NCBI GenBank assembly: GCA_002389645.1
Contig: DGQE01000012.1
Location: 2,098-66,097 of the forward strand
DNA length: 64,000 nucleotides
Source: Flavobacteriales bacterium UBA4422
GTDB taxonomy: Bacteria > Bacteroidota > Bacteroidia > Flavobacteriales_G > Salibacteraceae
Direction of reading: 5' to 3'
Each line of letters begins with the position of its first letter. Positions within the stretch are counted from its first letter, which is position 1. Under the pieces are notes generated by a model that searched no databases, was not told where the DNA came from, and worked only from the letters and a program-made list of their open reading frames with translations. The position numbers and the translations under genes are program-made. Shown one piece after another: positions 53,702 through 62,042 of the stretch.

Positions 53702-55039
53702 ATGGCGCAGATTGAAGTTATACTCCCAAAAATGGGAGAAAGTGTTGCAGAAGCAACGATAACAACGTGGTTGAAAAGTGAAGGAGATTCTGTTGAGTCA
53801 GAAGAGGCTATTGTTGAAATTGCAACGGATAAAGTAGATAGTGAGGTTCCATCTCCAGCAGAAGGAAAGATTCTAAAAATCTTAGTTCAAGAAGGTGAAG
53901 TTGCAAAGGTGGGACAAGCCATTGCAATCATCGGAGCAGAAGGTGATGTAGCTCCCACTTCACCTACCCCAAGTTCAGCAGCCAATGAATCCCCTGCCCA
54001 AGAAGCTGCAGCGCAAATAGAAAGTGAAGTCCAACAAGCCGCGCAAACAGCTGCTCCCGCTGCTAAAATCGATTACTCAGACTCAGATCGCTTTTACAGT
54101 CCTTTGGTTAAGAGCATTGCCAAAGAAGAAGGAATCGCTCTTGAGGAATTGGATAATATTTCAGGAACAGGAAATGAAGGCAGAGTAACAAAAAAAGACA
54201 TTCTTGCCTTTTTAGAAGGTAGAAAAAATGGTGGTGTATCTCAGCCACAAGCAGCCGCTGTTCCACAACCTTCGGCTCCCGCTAAATCTGCACCAGCCAC
54301 TCAAACAACTCCAAGCACTTCTCTTTCAGGCGATGTTGAAGTGATTGAAATGGACAGGATGCGCAAATTGATTTCTGATCATATGATCAAATCAAAACAG
54401 ACATCCGCACATGTTACAAGCTTTGTTGAAGCTGATGTTACTAACATCGTGAATTGGAGGAATAAAATGAAGAAACACTTTGAGCAACAAGAAGGCGAAA
54501 AGCTAACCTTCACTCCTATCTTCATTGAAGCAATTGTAAAAGCAATTAAGGATTTCCCAATGATTAATATTTCTATTGAAGGAGATAAAATCATTCGTAA
54601 GAAGAACATTAATATCGGGATGGCAGCTGCATTGCCTAGTGGTAATTTAATTGTGCCTGTGATCAAAAATGCAGATCGATTAAATTTATTAGGAATAACT
54701 AAATCTGTCAATGATTTAGCAAAACGCGCCAGAGAGAACAAACTTCTTCCTGATGAAATTCAAGGAGGAACGTACACAGTCTCTAACGTAGGTACTTTCG
54801 GTAACGTTTTCGGAACACCTATTATTAATCAACCGCAAGTTGCTATAATGGCTGTTGGCGCAATAAAGAAAAAGCCAGCGGTAATAGAAACGGAATCAGG
54901 AGATACCATTGGTATTCGCCACTTCATGTATTTATCTCACTCTTATGACCATAGAGTTGTAGATGGAGCACTAGGAGGGATGTTTGTGAGGCGCGTTGCT
55001 GACTATCTTGAAAACTGGGACGTAACTAGAGAAGCTTAA
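53702..55039 (+). CDS. 2-oxoacid dehydrogenase E2 (lipoyl acyltransferase)
   Basis: A 445-residue E2 subunit. Lipoyl domain about 1-80 with the lipoylated lysine K44 in EIATDKVDSE; Ala/Pro/Gln-rich linker; E3/E1-binding domain about 130-178 (FYSPLVKSIAKEEG, GTGNEGRVTKKDIL); second linker; catalytic acyltransferase domain about 220-445 with the active-site H417 and D421 in HSYDHRVVDG. One lipoyl domain and the MDRMRKLISDHMIKSK block point to the branched-chain/succinyl type (bkdB or sucB-like) rather than pyruvate, but E1 and E3 are not adjacent and the substrate is undecided. It is transcribed alone. Confidence 0.9.
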   Translation: MAQIEVILPKMGESVAEATITTWLKSEGDSVESEEAIVEIATDKVDSEVPSPAEGKILKILVQEGEVAKVGQAIAIIGAEGDVAPTSPTPSSAANESPAQEAAAQIESEVQQAAQTAAPAAKIDYSDSDRFYSPLVKSIAKEEGIALEELDNISGTGNEGRVTKKDILAFLEGRKNGGVSQPQAAAVPQPSAPAKSAPATQTTPSTSLSGDVEVIEMDRMRKLISDHMIKSKQTSAHVTSFVEADVTNIVNWRNKMKKHFEQQEGEKLTFTPIFIEAIVKAIKDFPMINISIEGDKIIRKKNINIGMAAALPSGNLIVPVIKNADRLNLLGITKSVNDLAKRARENKLLPDEIQGGTYTVSNVGTFGNVFGTPIINQPQVAIMAVGAIKKKPAVIETESGDTIGIRHFMYLSHSYDHRVVDGALGGMFVRRVADYLENWDVTREA

Positions 55040-55353
55040 ACCTTTGCTGATTTGCGTATAGTCTATAGGGTGGTGAAGGCTGAGTTTTTTTGTTAATTGA
55101 AAATTACTGAACCACAGTTAGTTACAACACCACTTAAATACTAACAAGATTTAAACAATTGTCACTGACTTCAAAAGCAATTAACAGCAACAAGTGTTTT
55201 TAACTTCATCTAGAAAGGATTAATCCACTGTTTATCATTGGTTTAGCAATTTATTGAATTAACATTTTTCTGTTTAAAAGAACGGAGTTGTTGAAAATTG
55301 TCCGCATATAAAGGGGGTAGATTTGTGAAAAAGGTCATCCTAATCTTTATTCT
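55040..55353. other. Intergenic region before the broken PorE-like gene
   Basis: A 314-base stretch with no convincing gene on either strand. It is AT-rich, with a weak T-run near 55085 that could end the E2 transcript and the promoter pair at 55298-55325. A GTG at 55325 opens a 29-codon frame that begins like a signal peptide but ends without a domain. Confidence 0.5.
55298..55325 (+). promoter_or_regulatory. Promoter of the PorE-like gene
   Basis: TTG (55298-55300) and TAGATTTG (55318-55325) with a 17-base spacer fit the Bacteroidota pattern, about 28 bases ahead of the ATG at 55354. Confidence 0.5.
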
Positions 55354-56043
55354 ATGCGGTATTCAGAAAGAATCACTCATTCAACAGCACCAGGTAAGGT
55401 ATTCTTTCTGCTAGTTTTTTTCTCCTTGTTAATGGCCATTACGGCCTTTGGACAATCTCGAGAGGAAAGAAGATTGCACATCAAAGCAATCAAAGCACTC
55501 AATACGGGTAAACTAGCCGATGCAGAATACTTTTATCACGATTTGCTTCAAATTGCTCTGAACAACCCCGACTACAATTATGAAATGGGAATCGCAATCT
55601 ATGAGCAAGACATTCATCGAGGTAAAGCGGCTCCATATTTTGAAAAAGCATTACAACATACTAAGTCAGATACTTTACCTGATATGTTTCTTTTTGCAGG
55701 CAAGGCTTCTCAATATGCAGGTGACTTCGATATCGCAATAGATCATTTCAAAACCTACATGGGTTTAATGAGATTACTGGAAGATCTCACCCCTGAAATG
55801 CTAGAAGAAGACATTCCCCGATACATAGAAATGTGCCAGAATGGAAAGGTTCAGTTTGAAAACAATAAGGAGCACGTAAGAATTGAAAATCTCGGAAAGT
55901 ATATCAATAGTGAGTTCGCAGACTATTCTCCAGTAGTATCAAAAGATGAAAGCATCATTCTCTTTACTTCACGCAGACAAGGAACTACAGGTGATGATAT
56001 AGACTCAGATGACAAATACTATGAGGATATTTACTACTCCTAA
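55354..56043 (+). pseudogene. PorE-like OmpA-family protein, piece 1 of 4 (signal peptide, TPR)
   Basis: 229 codons: signal peptide (about 1-34, hydrophobic stretch ending TAFGQ), then TPR-like helices (about 38-150: AIKALNTGKLADAEYFYHDLL, GKAAPYFEKAL) and the start of the WD40-like PD40 beta-propeller (YSPVVSKDESIILFTSRRQG). A TAA at 56041-56043 ends it. Frame -1 reads on as LNIDGTWTEASS from 56040 and joins piece 2, so one base (a C at 56039-56040, in CTCC) appears to be missing. Whole genes of this layout encode T9SS-associated outer-membrane proteins that bind peptidoglycan. Confidence 0.8.
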
Positions 56044-56096
56044 ACATCGATGGCACATGGACAGAGGCTTCAAGTTTTGATTCTTCAAGCAGATTC

Positions 56097-57488
56097 ATGA
56101 ATGCTCAGATCAATACTGATGATCATGATGCAGCTATCACTTATGCTTCTGACGAAACTCAATTATACATCTATCGAGAAGAAGATGTTTGGGTAAGTAC
56201 TTTAGATGAAGGAGTTTGGTCCCTGCCAATTAGAGACGAAGGAAGGATAAATACTGCAAAAGGATATGAGCCATCAGTTTTCATCACTGAAGATCAGCAG
56301 CAAATGTTTGTAGTTAGTGAATTAGGAAGTGGATATGGCGGACGAGACATTTATAGAACTCAAAAAGGACCTGATGGCAATTGGGAGGCTTTAAAAACAC
56401 TTGGGAACGTCATCAATAGTCGATTTGATGAAGATGCACCATTTTTAACGCCAGATGGTAATACCCTTTATTTCGCATCGAATGGACATAACTCAATGGG
56501 AGATTATGACATTTTCAAATCTGTTTTGGATGAAAAAGGCAATTGGTCACAACCTGAGAATTTAGGACCACCCATTAACACACCTGGGCATGATAGATAT
56601 TTTGTAACTACAGATGCCGGTGCGGTTGGATATTATGCTTCAGATAGGGACGGTGGCTTCGGAGAAACAGATATCTATCGCATTATACTAGATTGTAAGG
56701 CCGTTTCCGCAACCATCATTAGAGGTGTTGTTTTCAGTGAAGATATCCAAAAGCCTATAGGCGCGACAATCACCGTGTTTGATGGAAAAACAGGGCGATT
56801 AATAAATAATTATGCGGCTGATTCTATAGATGGAACATATGAGATGCGTTTGAAAACTGAAACAGACTATAAATTCAGAATTCAAGCAGAAGGTTATATG
56901 GCTCATTCTGGTGATTTCTCAGTACCACAACAATGTGACTATTACTCTCTTTTTCAGGAAATAAAGATTGAAAACATGGAAGATAGTTCGGGTCGAGTCT
57001 ATGCTCAGAGAGCTTTCATAAATAATGCCTTTTTCAACGTAGATAAAAAGATTGAAGAAGATTTTGTGGATCAACAAGATCTTGCGGCTATAAATGACCA
57101 CCAAAAGGACTCCCTAAGATCTTTAATTGCCGAAAATTACAATCCTATTGAGCTGACTAATTACGTTAAGATGATAGACATCTTAGACCCTAATGGTGTA
57201 AGATTAAGTAGCGAAATTCTTGGAGAGAAAGATGTGGCTATTGTTCAAGCCAGGGACGAAGTGAAGACCAAATACAACAAAAACGTTGTCTCAGCTGATC
57301 AATATTTCTACAACGATCTTTTACCTGAGGCCAGAGCTGGATACATTGTAGCTAACGTAATCGATGAAGAACAAGCCTATCCCAAGCAACAAATGAAGTT
57401 GATCGAGGATAAACTAAAAGATGCACCTTTTGAGGCCTTATTAGCAATTATTCCTGAAATTGATGAGTCTGAAATGGTAGATATTTGA
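56097..57488 (+). pseudogene. PorE-like OmpA-family protein, piece 2 of 4 (propeller, CarboxypepD_reg)
   Basis: The true frame resumes at 56040, with the first ATG at 56097. Residues about 1-200 continue the PD40 propeller (DDHDAAITYASDETQLYIYRE, FLTPDGNTLYFASNGHN, GYYASDRDGGFGETDIY); about 205-290 a CarboxypepD_reg domain (GVVFSEDIQKPIGATITVFDG); about 290-463 a helical/linker region of unknown role. It ends at an in-frame TGA (57486-57488), after which the same frame continues as piece 3. Confidence 0.8.
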
Positions 57489-57497
57489 GATCCCTCT

Positions 57498-57926
57498 ATG
57501 ATGGACAATAGCTCAATGATCATTCCAAGCGGCCCAATTATTCCTCAAGAAAAAATAGCTGAGGAAACAGTTGAACCTGAAGAAGAAGTATTTGTAGAGG
57601 AAGTAATAGAAGACACATCTATGCCCGAGCAAATTGCTCAAGTCATTGAAGAGCCTATAATTGAGGACACGATTCCTGAAATTACAGAAGAAATAGCTGT
57701 GGTTGAGGATGCACCAATAGAGACTTCTATTCCTGAAGAACCAGAAGTCATTGAACAAGTCGATGAAACACCAGTAATCGAAGAGGTAGAAGAAGTTGAA
57801 ACAGTTCAAGAAGAAATTAAAGAGGCGATTTTAGAAAAAGAAGAGCCTGAAGTTCAAGCCCCAATCGTTGAAGAGGAAACAATCGTTTTCAGAAATATTC
57901 TATTTGACTTCGATAAATCATTTTGA
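57498..57926 (+). pseudogene. PorE-like OmpA-family protein, piece 3 of 4 (acidic linker)
   Basis: 142 codons in the same frame as piece 2, parted from it by one TGA. About 110 residues are Glu/Val/Ile/Pro-rich (EEVFVEEVIEDT, IEEPIIEDTIPEITEE) and form an acidic linker. It ends ILFDFDKSF, the opening strand of an OmpA domain, where a TGA follows because one T seems to be missing from a TTTT run (57920-57923); the -1 frame continues as LREASISELN in piece 4. Confidence 0.78.
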
Positions 57927-58264
57927 GAGAAGCAAGTATCTCTGAATTAAACAAAGTCAATAATTACATGTCCAACAGAAGCAATACAGAATTACGCATA
58001 GATGGACATGCCGATTGGATAGGAACTACAGAATACAATCTCAAACTCTCTGAAAAAAGGGCAAAAACTGCCTATGACTTTTTAGTTGATAAAGGAATCT
58101 CTAACAGTAGACTTTCCTACCAATTTTTTGGAGAAGCAATTCCTATTGCACCTAATAAAAATGAGGATGGAAGCGACAACCCTGAGGGCAGACAGCTCAA
58201 CAGGAGATGTGAATTTAAAATTGATAAAGCCGGCACTGCGCAGAATGTCGTTTTGAAATTCTAA
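57923..58264 (+). pseudogene. PorE-like OmpA-family protein, piece 4 of 4 (OmpA domain)
   Basis: 113 codons holding the rest of the OmpA C-terminal domain: RIDGHADWIGTTEYNLKLSE with the peptidoglycan-binding Asp, SEKRAKTAYDFL with the Arg, LSYQFFGEAIPIAPN, and NRRCEF near the end. It has no start codon signal of its own and is clearly the tail of the gene begun at 55354. A relative of this domain lies on the other strand at 59705-60097. Confidence 0.8.
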
Positions 58265-58281
58265 TTATCGCTTAGCTCACG

Positions 58282-58289
58282 TACCTTTG
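58282..58289 (+). promoter_or_regulatory. TAnnTTTG promoter element abutting the exonuclease start
   Basis: TACCTTTG ends five bases before the ATG at 58295, predicting a leaderless or nearly leaderless message. A TTTG at 58252-58255 is 26 bases upstream, a bit far for a -33 element. Confidence 0.45.
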
Positions 58290-58294
58290 ACCGC

Positions 58295-59071
58295 ATGACG
58301 CGGTTAAAATTAAACAGACCATTAGCCTTTATTGATCTAGAGACTACTGGCGTTTCAGTTGGATCAGACAGGATTGTTGAAATTGCTATTATAAAGCTCA
58401 ATCCTGATGGAAGTAAAACCAACAAAACACACAGGGTAAACCCAGAAATGGAGATTAGCCTTGAATCAACAAGTATTCATGGAATCAGCAATGCTGATGT
58501 GGCGAATGAACCTACGTTCACTGACTTAGCTCCAAACCTATTTAAGTTTTTATTCGACTGTGATTTGGCAGGTTACAATAGCAATAAATTTGATATCCCA
58601 ATGCTCGTAGAAGAATTCTACAGAGCGGGAATAGAGTTTGACTTCAAAGAGAGAAAGCTAGTAGATGTCCAAAACATCTTCCATAAAATGGAACAGCGAA
58701 CACTGGTTGCTGCATACAAGTTTTACTTGAATAAAGACTTAACCAATGCGCACAGTGCTTTGGCAGATATTGAAGCAACACATGAAATATTAGAGGCTCA
58801 ATTAGAGCGCTATAATGATGTTTTAAAGACCGATATTGACTTTCTAGAGGAATTCTCTCAATACAACAAAACAGCCGATATAATGGGCCGTATTGTATTT
58901 GACGACAAAAATAGAGAGTGTATCAACTTTGGTAAGTTTAAGGGAACACCAGTAGAAGAAGTTTTCAGAAAAGAACCTGGTTACTATGGTTGGTTAATGA
59001 ACGGTGATTTCCCTTTGTCTACCAAGAAAGTATTTAAAGACATCATGGATCGCGTAAAGGCAAACAAATAA
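58295..59071 (+). CDS. DnaQ-like 3'-5' exonuclease
   Basis: A 258-residue DEDDh exonuclease. Exo I FIDLETTG puts the metal ligands at D14 and E16; Exo II is YNSNKFDIPML near 92; Exo III is HSALADIEA near 151 with the catalytic His and Asp. Residues about 210-250 (INFGKFKGTPVEEVF...GYYGWLMNGDFP) form the small C-terminal domain seen in ExoX-type enzymes. It may proofread or degrade single-stranded DNA or RNA ends. It is followed 10 bases later by the FAH-family gene, likely in one transcript. Confidence 0.9.
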   Translation: MTRLKLNRPLAFIDLETTGVSVGSDRIVEIAIIKLNPDGSKTNKTHRVNPEMEISLESTSIHGISNADVANEPTFTDLAPNLFKFLFDCDLAGYNSNKFDIPMLVEEFYRAGIEFDFKERKLVDVQNIFHKMEQRTLVAAYKFYLNKDLTNAHSALADIEATHEILEAQLERYNDVLKTDIDFLEEFSQYNKTADIMGRIVFDDKNRECINFGKFKGTPVEEVFRKEPGYYGWLMNGDFPLSTKKVFKDIMDRVKANK

Positions 59072-59081
59072 GATCTAGTTC

Positions 59082-59693
59082 ATGAAAATTATTTGTATCG
59101 GGAGAAATTACGCTGATCATGCTAAAGAAATGAAGAGTGAAGTTCCACTAGAGCCCGTTTTCTTTCTAAAGCCGGATACGGCATTATTGCCGAAACGCAA
59201 TCCATTTTTCATACCATCATTCTCAAATGATGTACATCACGAGCTTGAGTTAGTAGTTAGAATTAATCGTGTAGGTAAAAGCATTGAAGAAAAATTCGCG
59301 AACCGATATTACAATGAAATCAGCGTGGGGATAGATTTCACTGCTCGCGATATTCAAGCTGAATGCAAGAAAAAAGGTTTGCCTTGGGAAAAAGCCAAGG
59401 CCTTTGATGGTAGTGCCCCAGTTGGTGACTTTATTAAACTATCAGAAAATCAGAATATTCAGGACCTTGAAATTGAACTAAAGAAAAACAACGAAATAGT
59501 TCAAAAGGTAAATACTGAAAAAATGCTCTTTACTGTGGATCAAATAATTAGTTACGTTTCTCAATATATTACCTTGAAAATAGGCGACTTAATTTTTACA
59601 GGAACTCCTTCAGGGGTTGGTCCTGTGGTTATCCATGATCAATTAGAAGCATTTATAGGAGAAAAGAAGCTATTAAAGCTGAATATTAAATAG
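59082..59693 (+). CDS. Fumarylacetoacetate-hydrolase-family protein
   Basis: A 203-residue FAH-fold enzyme. CIGRNYADHAKEM near residue 5, PVFFLKPDTAL near 26, HHELELVVRI near 54 with two metal-binding glutamates, GIDFTARDIQ near 86, KAKAFDGSAPVGDF near 105 and FTGTPSGVGPV near 176 are all present. The short length matches the acylpyruvase (FAHD1-like) branch, which also includes oxaloacetate decarboxylases; the true substrate is not decided. It is cytoplasmic. Confidence 0.9.
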   Translation: MKIICIGRNYADHAKEMKSEVPLEPVFFLKPDTALLPKRNPFFIPSFSNDVHHELELVVRINRVGKSIEEKFANRYYNEISVGIDFTARDIQAECKKKGLPWEKAKAFDGSAPVGDFIKLSENQNIQDLEIELKKNNEIVQKVNTEKMLFTVDQIISYVSQYITLKIGDLIFTGTPSGVGPVVIHDQLEAFIGEKKLLKLNIK

Positions 59694-59704
59694 AGCTGCC
59701 CCTT

Positions 59705-60097
59705 CTAAAACTTAACAATTATATCAGCTGTGCCTTCTTGCTTGAGATCAAACTCGCAGCGTCTATTCAATTGTCTTCCTTCAGGATTATTAGAACCATC
59801 TTGATTTGCATTTGGCGCAATAGGAAGAGCCTCACCATAAAACTGATAGACAATACGTTCATCTGATATACCTTTTGATTTCAAATAGTCATAAGCCTGC
59901 TTTGCTCTGCGTTCTGACAAAGCCAGGTTATATTCAACCGTTCCAATCCAGTCTGTATGTCCATCTAATTGCAGCACATATTTTGGATTATTATCTAGGT
60001 AATTGTAAATCAGATTCAAACCATGATTTCTTGAAGTAAAATTCATTTGAGAATCAGCACTTGTAAATATTTCCAACTGACTGAATATCAACTTCAT
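59705..60097 (-). pseudogene. Orphan OmpA C-terminal domain fragment
   Basis: A 130-codon frame whose last 110 or so residues are an OmpA domain (LDGHTDWIGTVEYNLALSERRAKQAYDYL, YQFYGEALPIAPNANQDGS, NRRCEF), about half identical by eye to the domain at 57923-58264. It has no signal peptide, linker or propeller, so it is a tail without its protein. Its first codons are read from the end of the upstream hydrolase gene in another frame (44-base overlap), which marks a junction near 60040-60060. It is unlikely to give a working exported protein. Confidence 0.78.
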
Positions 60098-60692
60098 GAC
60101 CTCCTTCGAACCGTAACAGATCGGAATCTACTCCCTTGCCCTTCATCCATTCCGTTTTCTCGGCAATTACCTCCTCGTTTGCGAACTGATCAGCATCGCC
60201 AAAAACAGAGTAAACTTGAGCCTTGGCAAGCTTTTTCATATTTCCCTTAAAATCAAAGTCATTTGGAAAAACAGTGGAATGCAAGATTAATTTTCGAGCA
60301 TCAAACCTAGCCTCAGACAGCCACCTGCAAGCAGTAGGTCCGCCCTGACTGAATCCAAGAATATCAATAGGAATTTGGGGTGATATGTCTAAAGTGCTGT
60401 GAAGTGAATTCAAGTAATTTACATAATCTTTAATATCAACCTCCCGATCTTCTTTTGTCATCCATGAAGCCCCTACTCGACCATCATAGCCTTCAATATA
60501 GAACCGGTGCAGGCCTTCAGGAGCAACCACCATTATACCAAGTTCCGTTAATGGCTGAAACTGCCTAATAAAGTACTTCGCCAATTGCCTGTATCCATGG
60601 ATTACAAACAGCACAGTTCTAATCTCACCCTGCGGCACTAATTTAAAATACCGGGCTGTTTTAAGTACCTCGATGTGATTCTCGATTATCAC
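60054..60692 (-). CDS. Alpha/beta-hydrolase, carboxylesterase type, fused 3' end
   Basis: A 212-residue phospholipase/carboxylesterase-like hydrolase. LFVIHGYRQ near residue 28 is the HG motif, the nucleophile is in LGFSQGGPTACRWL near 115, the acid in FGDADQFAN near 171 and the histidine in GGHEVD near 200. Start is GTG at 60692, six bases after the thioesterase stop. The last ten residues (IQSVGNIYKC) run into the sequence of the OmpA fragment, so the native C-terminus seems to have been replaced; the triad is spared and the enzyme may still work. Confidence 0.8.
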   Translation of the reverse strand: MIIENHIEVLKTARYFKLVPQGEIRTVLFVIHGYRQLAKYFIRQFQPLTELGIMVVAPEGLHRFYIEGYDGRVGASWMTKEDREVDIKDYVNYLNSLHSTLDISPQIPIDILGFSQGGPTACRWLSEARFDARKLILHSTVFPNDFDFKGNMKKLAKAQVYSVFGDADQFANEEVIAEKTEWMKGKGVDSDLLRFEGGHEVDIQSVGNIYKC

Positions 60693-60698
60693 CTCTAT

Positions 60699-61103
60699 TT
60701 AAGATTTAGAAGTATCTAAATGAGCAAATTTTTCGCGTACGCGATCAGAAATAGTAATAGCATCTCCATGATCATCAATTCTAACAAATGTAAAGTTGGT
60801 GCTACAAACCAATGTTTCCTCCCCACTGTAAACATTGTGTTTCCTAGCTTCAACCAACAATGTAATGGACGACCTTCCTAAACGAAGAACTTCACCATAA
60901 ATCTTTAAGTGAAATCCAATTTTAACAGGTTTGGTGAAAATTACCTCATCAATTTTCAATGTCACCATATTTGGTGAGTGACACACCTCATAGGCCATAG
61001 TAGCAGCTGCTTCATCCAGCCAAGACAGCATAATACCTCCGAAGAGGTTTCCATGGATCCCAAGATCTTTTTCCATGCATAAACGTTGTGAAATCAGCTG
61101 CAT
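60699..61103 (-). CDS. Acyl-CoA thioesterase (hotdog fold)
   Basis: A 134-residue single-hotdog thioesterase of the YciA/acyl-CoA hydrolase type. The conserved HGNLFGGIMLSWLDEAAA near residue 17 has the catalytic-type Asp, and VTLKIDEVIFTKPVKIG near 47 and GRSSITLLVEA near 76 follow. It would hydrolyse acyl-CoAs in the cytoplasm, chain length unknown. It starts one base after the ChaN stop and precedes a hydrolase by six bases. Confidence 0.9.
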   Translation of the reverse strand: MQLISQRLCMEKDLGIHGNLFGGIMLSWLDEAAATMAYEVCHSPNMVTLKIDEVIFTKPVKIGFHLKIYGEVLRLGRSSITLLVEARKHNVYSGEETLVCSTNFTFVRIDDHGDAITISDRVREKFAHLDTSKS

Positions 61104-61104
61104 A

Positions 61105-61980
61105 TTAATGTGTTTTAGTCATTATTGAATTCGTGACAATGATAAAGTCTCCTAACTCTTTCCATTCATCATTGAAAATTAAATCATCACTCTCTAAAGA
61201 AGCAATAACCCCAATTGAGGTGTTTGGTTTTAGCTTTTTTAGATAAGTATTTATTCCAGCAAATTTCTGAGAATGGAACGATCCATTAAAATGAACAAAT
61301 ATCACATCTCCCTTTAGATTCTGAGCGATGCTGCTTGCCATTGAATAGTCCTTTAAGGCTTGAGCTTCAATTAAGTAATCAATGCTCATTCCATGTCCAT
61401 GTCCACTCATCATCTCACGCATATCTATATAACCCAGGTCATTCGAATCAACTGAGTAAGGTAATGGCGGTAGAAGCCGTTTGGCCTCATCTGAAAGTGA
61501 ATCAAGAGCTAACTGTCCTTCCCGTGACACCAATGATGCATATCTTCTAGGAACGTTAGTTGCTATAAACTCAACATGATTCTCTTTTGCAAATTCAACT
61601 AGTGGTGAATAATCTGTATCATAATTAGGCCATAGTTTGGCTTCCTTTTTCAGGTGATCCAACTTTATCGTGCCCGATAGGTATTCATTTAAGACTAGTT
61701 GATCATCTCGTTCAAACATTTCAGCTCCCAAGATCAAATCATTCTTTTTTGCTAAGTATTTAACAAGTTCGATTTGAAGCCAATGATCAATCGGATTATT
61801 GTGCATTTCCCCGAACATGATCACATCCATTTTAGTCAAAACGTCAGCCATTTCTTTAATTGAAGCTTCTTTTCCGTTTTGACGGTAAATTTTAAACGCC
61901 TGTGTGATTCCTTGAGACTTTCCTTTATATGAAAGGGATAGAGCTGTAATTGTGGCAATAAAAAATGTTAAGATTCTCAA
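61105..61980 (-). CDS. ChaN-family haem-binding-like protein
   Basis: A 291-residue exported protein. The N-terminus (MRILTFFIATITALSLSYKGKSQ) is a signal peptide without a lipobox cysteine, unlike ChaN of Campylobacter, which is a lipoprotein. MFGEMHNNPIDHW near residue 55, LGAEMFERDDQ near 84, YSPLVEFAKENH near 123, MSGHGHGMSID near 191 and HFNGSFHS near 229 are the conserved ChaN/DUF399 features; ChaN binds haem pairs in Campylobacter. It heads a chaN-thioesterase-hydrolase run and has a palindrome upstream. Confidence 0.85.
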   Translation of the reverse strand: MRILTFFIATITALSLSYKGKSQGITQAFKIYRQNGKEASIKEMADVLTKMDVIMFGEMHNNPIDHWLQIELVKYLAKKNDLILGAEMFERDDQLVLNEYLSGTIKLDHLKKEAKLWPNYDTDYSPLVEFAKENHVEFIATNVPRRYASLVSREGQLALDSLSDEAKRLLPPLPYSVDSNDLGYIDMREMMSGHGHGMSIDYLIEAQALKDYSMASSIAQNLKGDVIFVHFNGSFHSQKFAGINTYLKKLKPNTSIGVIASLESDDLIFNDEWKELGDFIIVTNSIMTKTH

Positions 61981-62008
61981 AATAGTTCAATATTAATTTA
62001 ATGTTAAG

Positions 62009-62029
62009 GTAATGTTTCTTTTACATTAC
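62009..62029. promoter_or_regulatory. Palindrome between chaN and the YwqK-like gene
   Basis: GTAATGT (62009-62015) and ACATTAC (62023-62029) form a seven-base inverted repeat around seven bases, 29 bases from the chaN start and 14 from the divergent start at 62043. It looks like a site for a dimeric regulator; which one is unknown. Confidence 0.4.
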
Positions 62030-62042
62030 TTATATTAGCTGA

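Noticed and set aside
54379..54741. 120-codon open frame opposite the E2 gene
   Set aside because: Antisense to a conserved catalytic domain and lacking any protein signature.
55325..55414. GTG start giving a short signal-peptide-like frame before the PorE-like gene
   Set aside because: It ends after 29 codons with no domain; the ATG at 55354 gives the proper signal peptide in the frame of the gene.
57486..57488. TGA reassigned to a sense codon in this organism
   Set aside because: Many intact genes in the window stop at TGA with no extension of their families beyond it.
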